Of a stretch of DNA of 64,000 nucleotides, positions 61,506-64,000 are shown one piece after another; positions within the stretch are counted from its first letter, which is position 1, and each line of letters begins with the position of its first letter. Below the pieces are notes generated by a model. That model did no database searches. It saw nothing but the letters and a program-made list of their open reading frames with translations, and was not told the origin of the DNA. The stretch comes from Caenorhabditis elegans (lineage: Eukaryota; Nematoda; Chromadorea; Rhabditida; Rhabditidae). Location of the stretch: assembly GCF_000002985.6 (NCBI RefSeq), contig NC_003279.8:496001-560000 (forward strand), read 5' to 3'. The translations under genes and the position numbers were made by a program.

Positions 61506-63867
61506 ATGCGAAATTTGTTAATTATCGTGTGTATTCATTTAATATTACTACTTGTACATTTTACCGATGCATGTAAGTTTTGGATGTATCAAAAAATTAA
61601 ATAAATTTCTTAAAGGTGGAGTAGCGCTAGTGGGGAAATTGCTTTAAAACATGCCTATAGTACCACAATGACCGAATATCATGATAAAAAAATTCAAAAA
61701 ATTTTTTAAAATTTTATATGATTTTTTGAAAATTGGAAAAATCTCAGTTTTTGCCTAATTCCAATTTGAATTACCGCTAATTGGATTTGTTCGATGGAGC
61801 GCGCTTGCACGTTTTTAAATTTATTTATTTTATTTTTTGTTATTTTCCACCGATTTTTAATGTTTTCGGTGTATTTTTGCTCTAATTTTAGAGAAAAAGT
61901 CAAGATGAATGCAGATTTTCGATTAAAAAGCACGCTCACAGGCGTAAAAATGACAAAGTAACGATTTTAAACGGTTTCGAACCTGAATTAATTAATTTCA
62001 CTGATTTACGACTGTAAGCGTGCTTTTTAATCGAAAATTTGCATTCATCTTGACTTTTTCTCTAAAATTCGAGCAAAAATACACCGAAAACATTAAAAAT
62101 TGGTGGAAAATAACAAAAAATAAAATAAATAAATTTAAAAACGTGCAAGCGCGCTCCATCGAACAAATCCAATTAGCGGTAATTCAAATTGGAATTAGGC
62201 AAAAACTGAGATTTTTCCATTTTTCAAAAAATCATATAAAATTTAGAATTTTTTAAAGAATTTTTTTATCATGATATTCGGTCATTGTGGTACTATAGGC
62301 ATGTTTTAAAGCAATTTCCCCACTGGCGCTACTCCTCCTTTAAAGTTTGAAGTTTTAGTAAAAAAAGAGTGTCGGTTTTTTAGTTAATAATATTAATTTC
62401 CAGTCGCCGGAACAGTTCGACCATTTTTCACCACTCTTCCAGTACCTGGAAGAAATGTTCCTATTATGAGATTATTCGAGAACTATGCTGCATCGTGCCG
62501 ACCAAAAAGTAAAAAGGACTTCAATGTTGATCAGCTGGCAAATGTAGGTTTTTTCCCGCAAAAAGTCGTATTTCGTGCAAAACCGGCAAAAGCAAAAATT
62601 TTGAATACCGGCAATTGTCGGAGTTGCCGATTGCCGGAAATCAAAATTGCGGGAAATAAAATTTTGATACTTTTTTGTAGATTTAGGAGCCTAAAAATGC
62701 ATTTTAATGAACAATTTTTAATTTTCAAGCTCAAAATGATTTAATCCTTTAAGGATTGACCGTTTTCTTTAAAAAAGACTAACCGAATACTATAAAAAAA
62801 GGTGAAATTTTTTCAATTTCCAAAATATAATTAATTTTGGCAACTGCCGATTGCCGGAAATTGCCGATTGCCGGAACTTCACAATACCGGCAATTGCCGA
62901 AATTGCCGATTGCCGGAAATTTCCAAAACCGGTAATTGCCGGAATTGCCGATCGCCGGAAATTCCCGATTGCCGCGCACCCTTGTATTAAAGGATACGGC
63001 AAACGATTTTTTCCGGCAAGCGGCAATATCGGCAATTGCCGAAATAAAATATTTTCGGCAAACGGCAAACGGCAGTCAGCAACATGCCACTTCTCCAATT
63101 TTCGGCAATTTCGGCAAACGGTCAATTTGCCAGAAATCATCGGAAAATTGTGATCTTGCACATTTTTTCTGGAAATTTCAGAATTTCAATTTTAAACAAC
63201 AACATTGTACACATCCTATGAATGACACATATCTTAAAAAGCCAGTAAATTCTATAAAAAATATCTAGAGAAACTGGCAAAATAATTAAAAAAGGCACGG
63301 ATTCATGTGATTTTGATTATTGAAAATATCTTTGAAAACTTTCGGAAAATTGATATCCGGCAAATCGGCAAATCGGCAACTTGCCGATTTCCCGAATTTG
63401 CCGAGCAATGAACTACACTGTTCCAAATCGAATTCGTAACCGATATTATACTTAGGAATGATATTTGTAACTCGTATAAATATTAAATAATATATATATA
63501 TTCCAGCTTCTCCAATCTCTCCAAATGGATGAAGTAGCCACAAAAGCCTACAACTCCCTATTCTTCTCAATGGCTGATATGCAAATCGAAAAGTTCATGG
63601 GTAAATGGTACACAGTTGTTGATTCGAAAGAAGTTCATAAAGAGGATTGTTCAATTTTCTATTGTAAGTTTATTTTCATTCTGAAAATGAGATGCAAATT
63701 TTCAGTCGATATGGTACTTCAAACTCCATACACCGCAACATTCACCTCAAAGCAGTACGGAGTGATTAATAATGATGTCGTCACCAATGAGGGGTACGGT
63801 AGTATGGTTGGTCCAGAGCCCGGAGCCGTTCTTATTACAACTGGTAGTGAAAGGGATCAGTGTCCAT
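61506..63867 (+). CDS. lipocalin-like secreted protein, 5' part (continues past the right edge)
   Basis: Exons 61506-61572, 62404-62543, 63507-63663 and 63706-63867 join in frame; the last ends at a GTAAGT donor, so more exons lie beyond the window. The first exon is a signal peptide (LLIIVCIHLILLLVHFTDA). About 45 residues follow with a single Cys. The lipocalin fold then starts with GKWYTVVDSKE (about residue 101), the family's GxW motif on strand A. Cys follows at EDCSIFYF, and further strands (PYTATFTSKQYGV, GAVLITTGSERDQCP) match the lipocalin-related family of nematodes. Such proteins bind lipids or small hydrophobic ligands outside cells. Intron 1 contains a full TTTAAA palindrome and introns 2 and 3 contain CGGCAA repeats. 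I cannot assign a symbol. Confidence 0.75.
61610..62344. repeat. palindromic TTTAAA-ended element, copy 2
   Basis: Nearly the same sequence as 4235-4967, including AGGTGGAGTAGCGCTAGTGG at the left end. It lies in intron 1 of the lipocalin-like gene. Confidence 0.85.
62571..63410. repeat. several CGGCAATTGCCG elements in a cluster
   Basis: Blocks at 62571-62660, 62838-62990, 62995-63135 and 63345-63405 are built of GGCAATTGCCG, TTGCCGATTGCCGGAAA and similar units. One abuts another near 62980 (GCCGCGCACCCTTGTATTAA). Boundaries and flanking duplications are less clear than for copies B and D. Confidence 0.65.
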
Positions 63868-64000
63868 GTAAGTATTTTAAATAACTTTGGTCCGGTGATA
63901 TTAAGATACAAGTTTAAATACTTCCCGTTTCAAAAACTTCGAATTTCCCGCCAAAACTTTTCTCTGAAAATTTTAATTTCTTTCCAAATTTTTTTCTTTG

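Noticed and set aside
62020..62256. Frames that translate identically at 61706-61939 and 62020-62256
   Set aside because: They are the two arms of one palindromic element read on opposite strands, not paralogous genes.

Overview
This window is nematode DNA and very probably Caenorhabditis elegans chromosome I (the Y65B4B region). The reasons are AT-rich intergenic DNA, tiny introns ending in TTTTCAG, trans-splice-type acceptors a few bases before start codons, TTAGGC-type interstitial telomeric repeats, dense palindromic repeats, and a recognisable gene set: deps-1, acs-13, psf-3, icd-2 (NAC alpha), wwp-1 and a patched-related gene. Gene names come from recall of families and locus order, not from a search. 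Exon boundaries were read by eye and checked only by frame continuity.

Layout. 0.2-15 kb: three small four-pass membrane protein genes on the minus strand (D 230-6030, C 7062-10212, A 12972-15004), with deps-1 on the plus strand (10477-12876) between C and A. deps-1 is divergent from C and convergent with A. 15.5-20.4 kb: acs-13, a long-chain acyl-CoA synthetase on the minus strand, with large palindromic elements in three introns. 24.3-25.3 kb: a tiny minus-strand gene for a secreted Cys/Gly-rich peptide. 25.4-35 kb: a gene-poor stretch with tandem repeats and dispersed elements. 35-36.9 kb: a small Ser/Gly-rich plus-strand gene followed within about 60 bases by a secreted DB-module gene. 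38.5-45.6 kb: three plus-strand housekeeping genes in a row, psf-3 (DNA replication), icd-2 (nascent chain complex) and wwp-1 (NEDD4-type E3 ligase). 45.6-54.7 kb: gene-free repeat field with poly-C tracts and many copies of a TGGCCTAGAA motif. 54.7-60.1 kb: patched-related gene (probably ptr-21). 61.5 kb to the right edge: the first four exons of a lipocalin-like secreted protein.

The genes do not form one pathway. The most informative signals beyond the genes are transposon-like. Several hAT-like short elements still have 8-bp target duplications, one of which duplicates a splice donor. A CACGTGG-ended family appears to make 6-bp duplications. There is a three-level nest of elements at 0.5-1.4 kb, and unrelated elements fill five consecutive introns of the patched-related gene. 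I found no tRNA, rRNA, CRISPR array or autonomous transposase gene, and no convincing undescribed multi-gene system.
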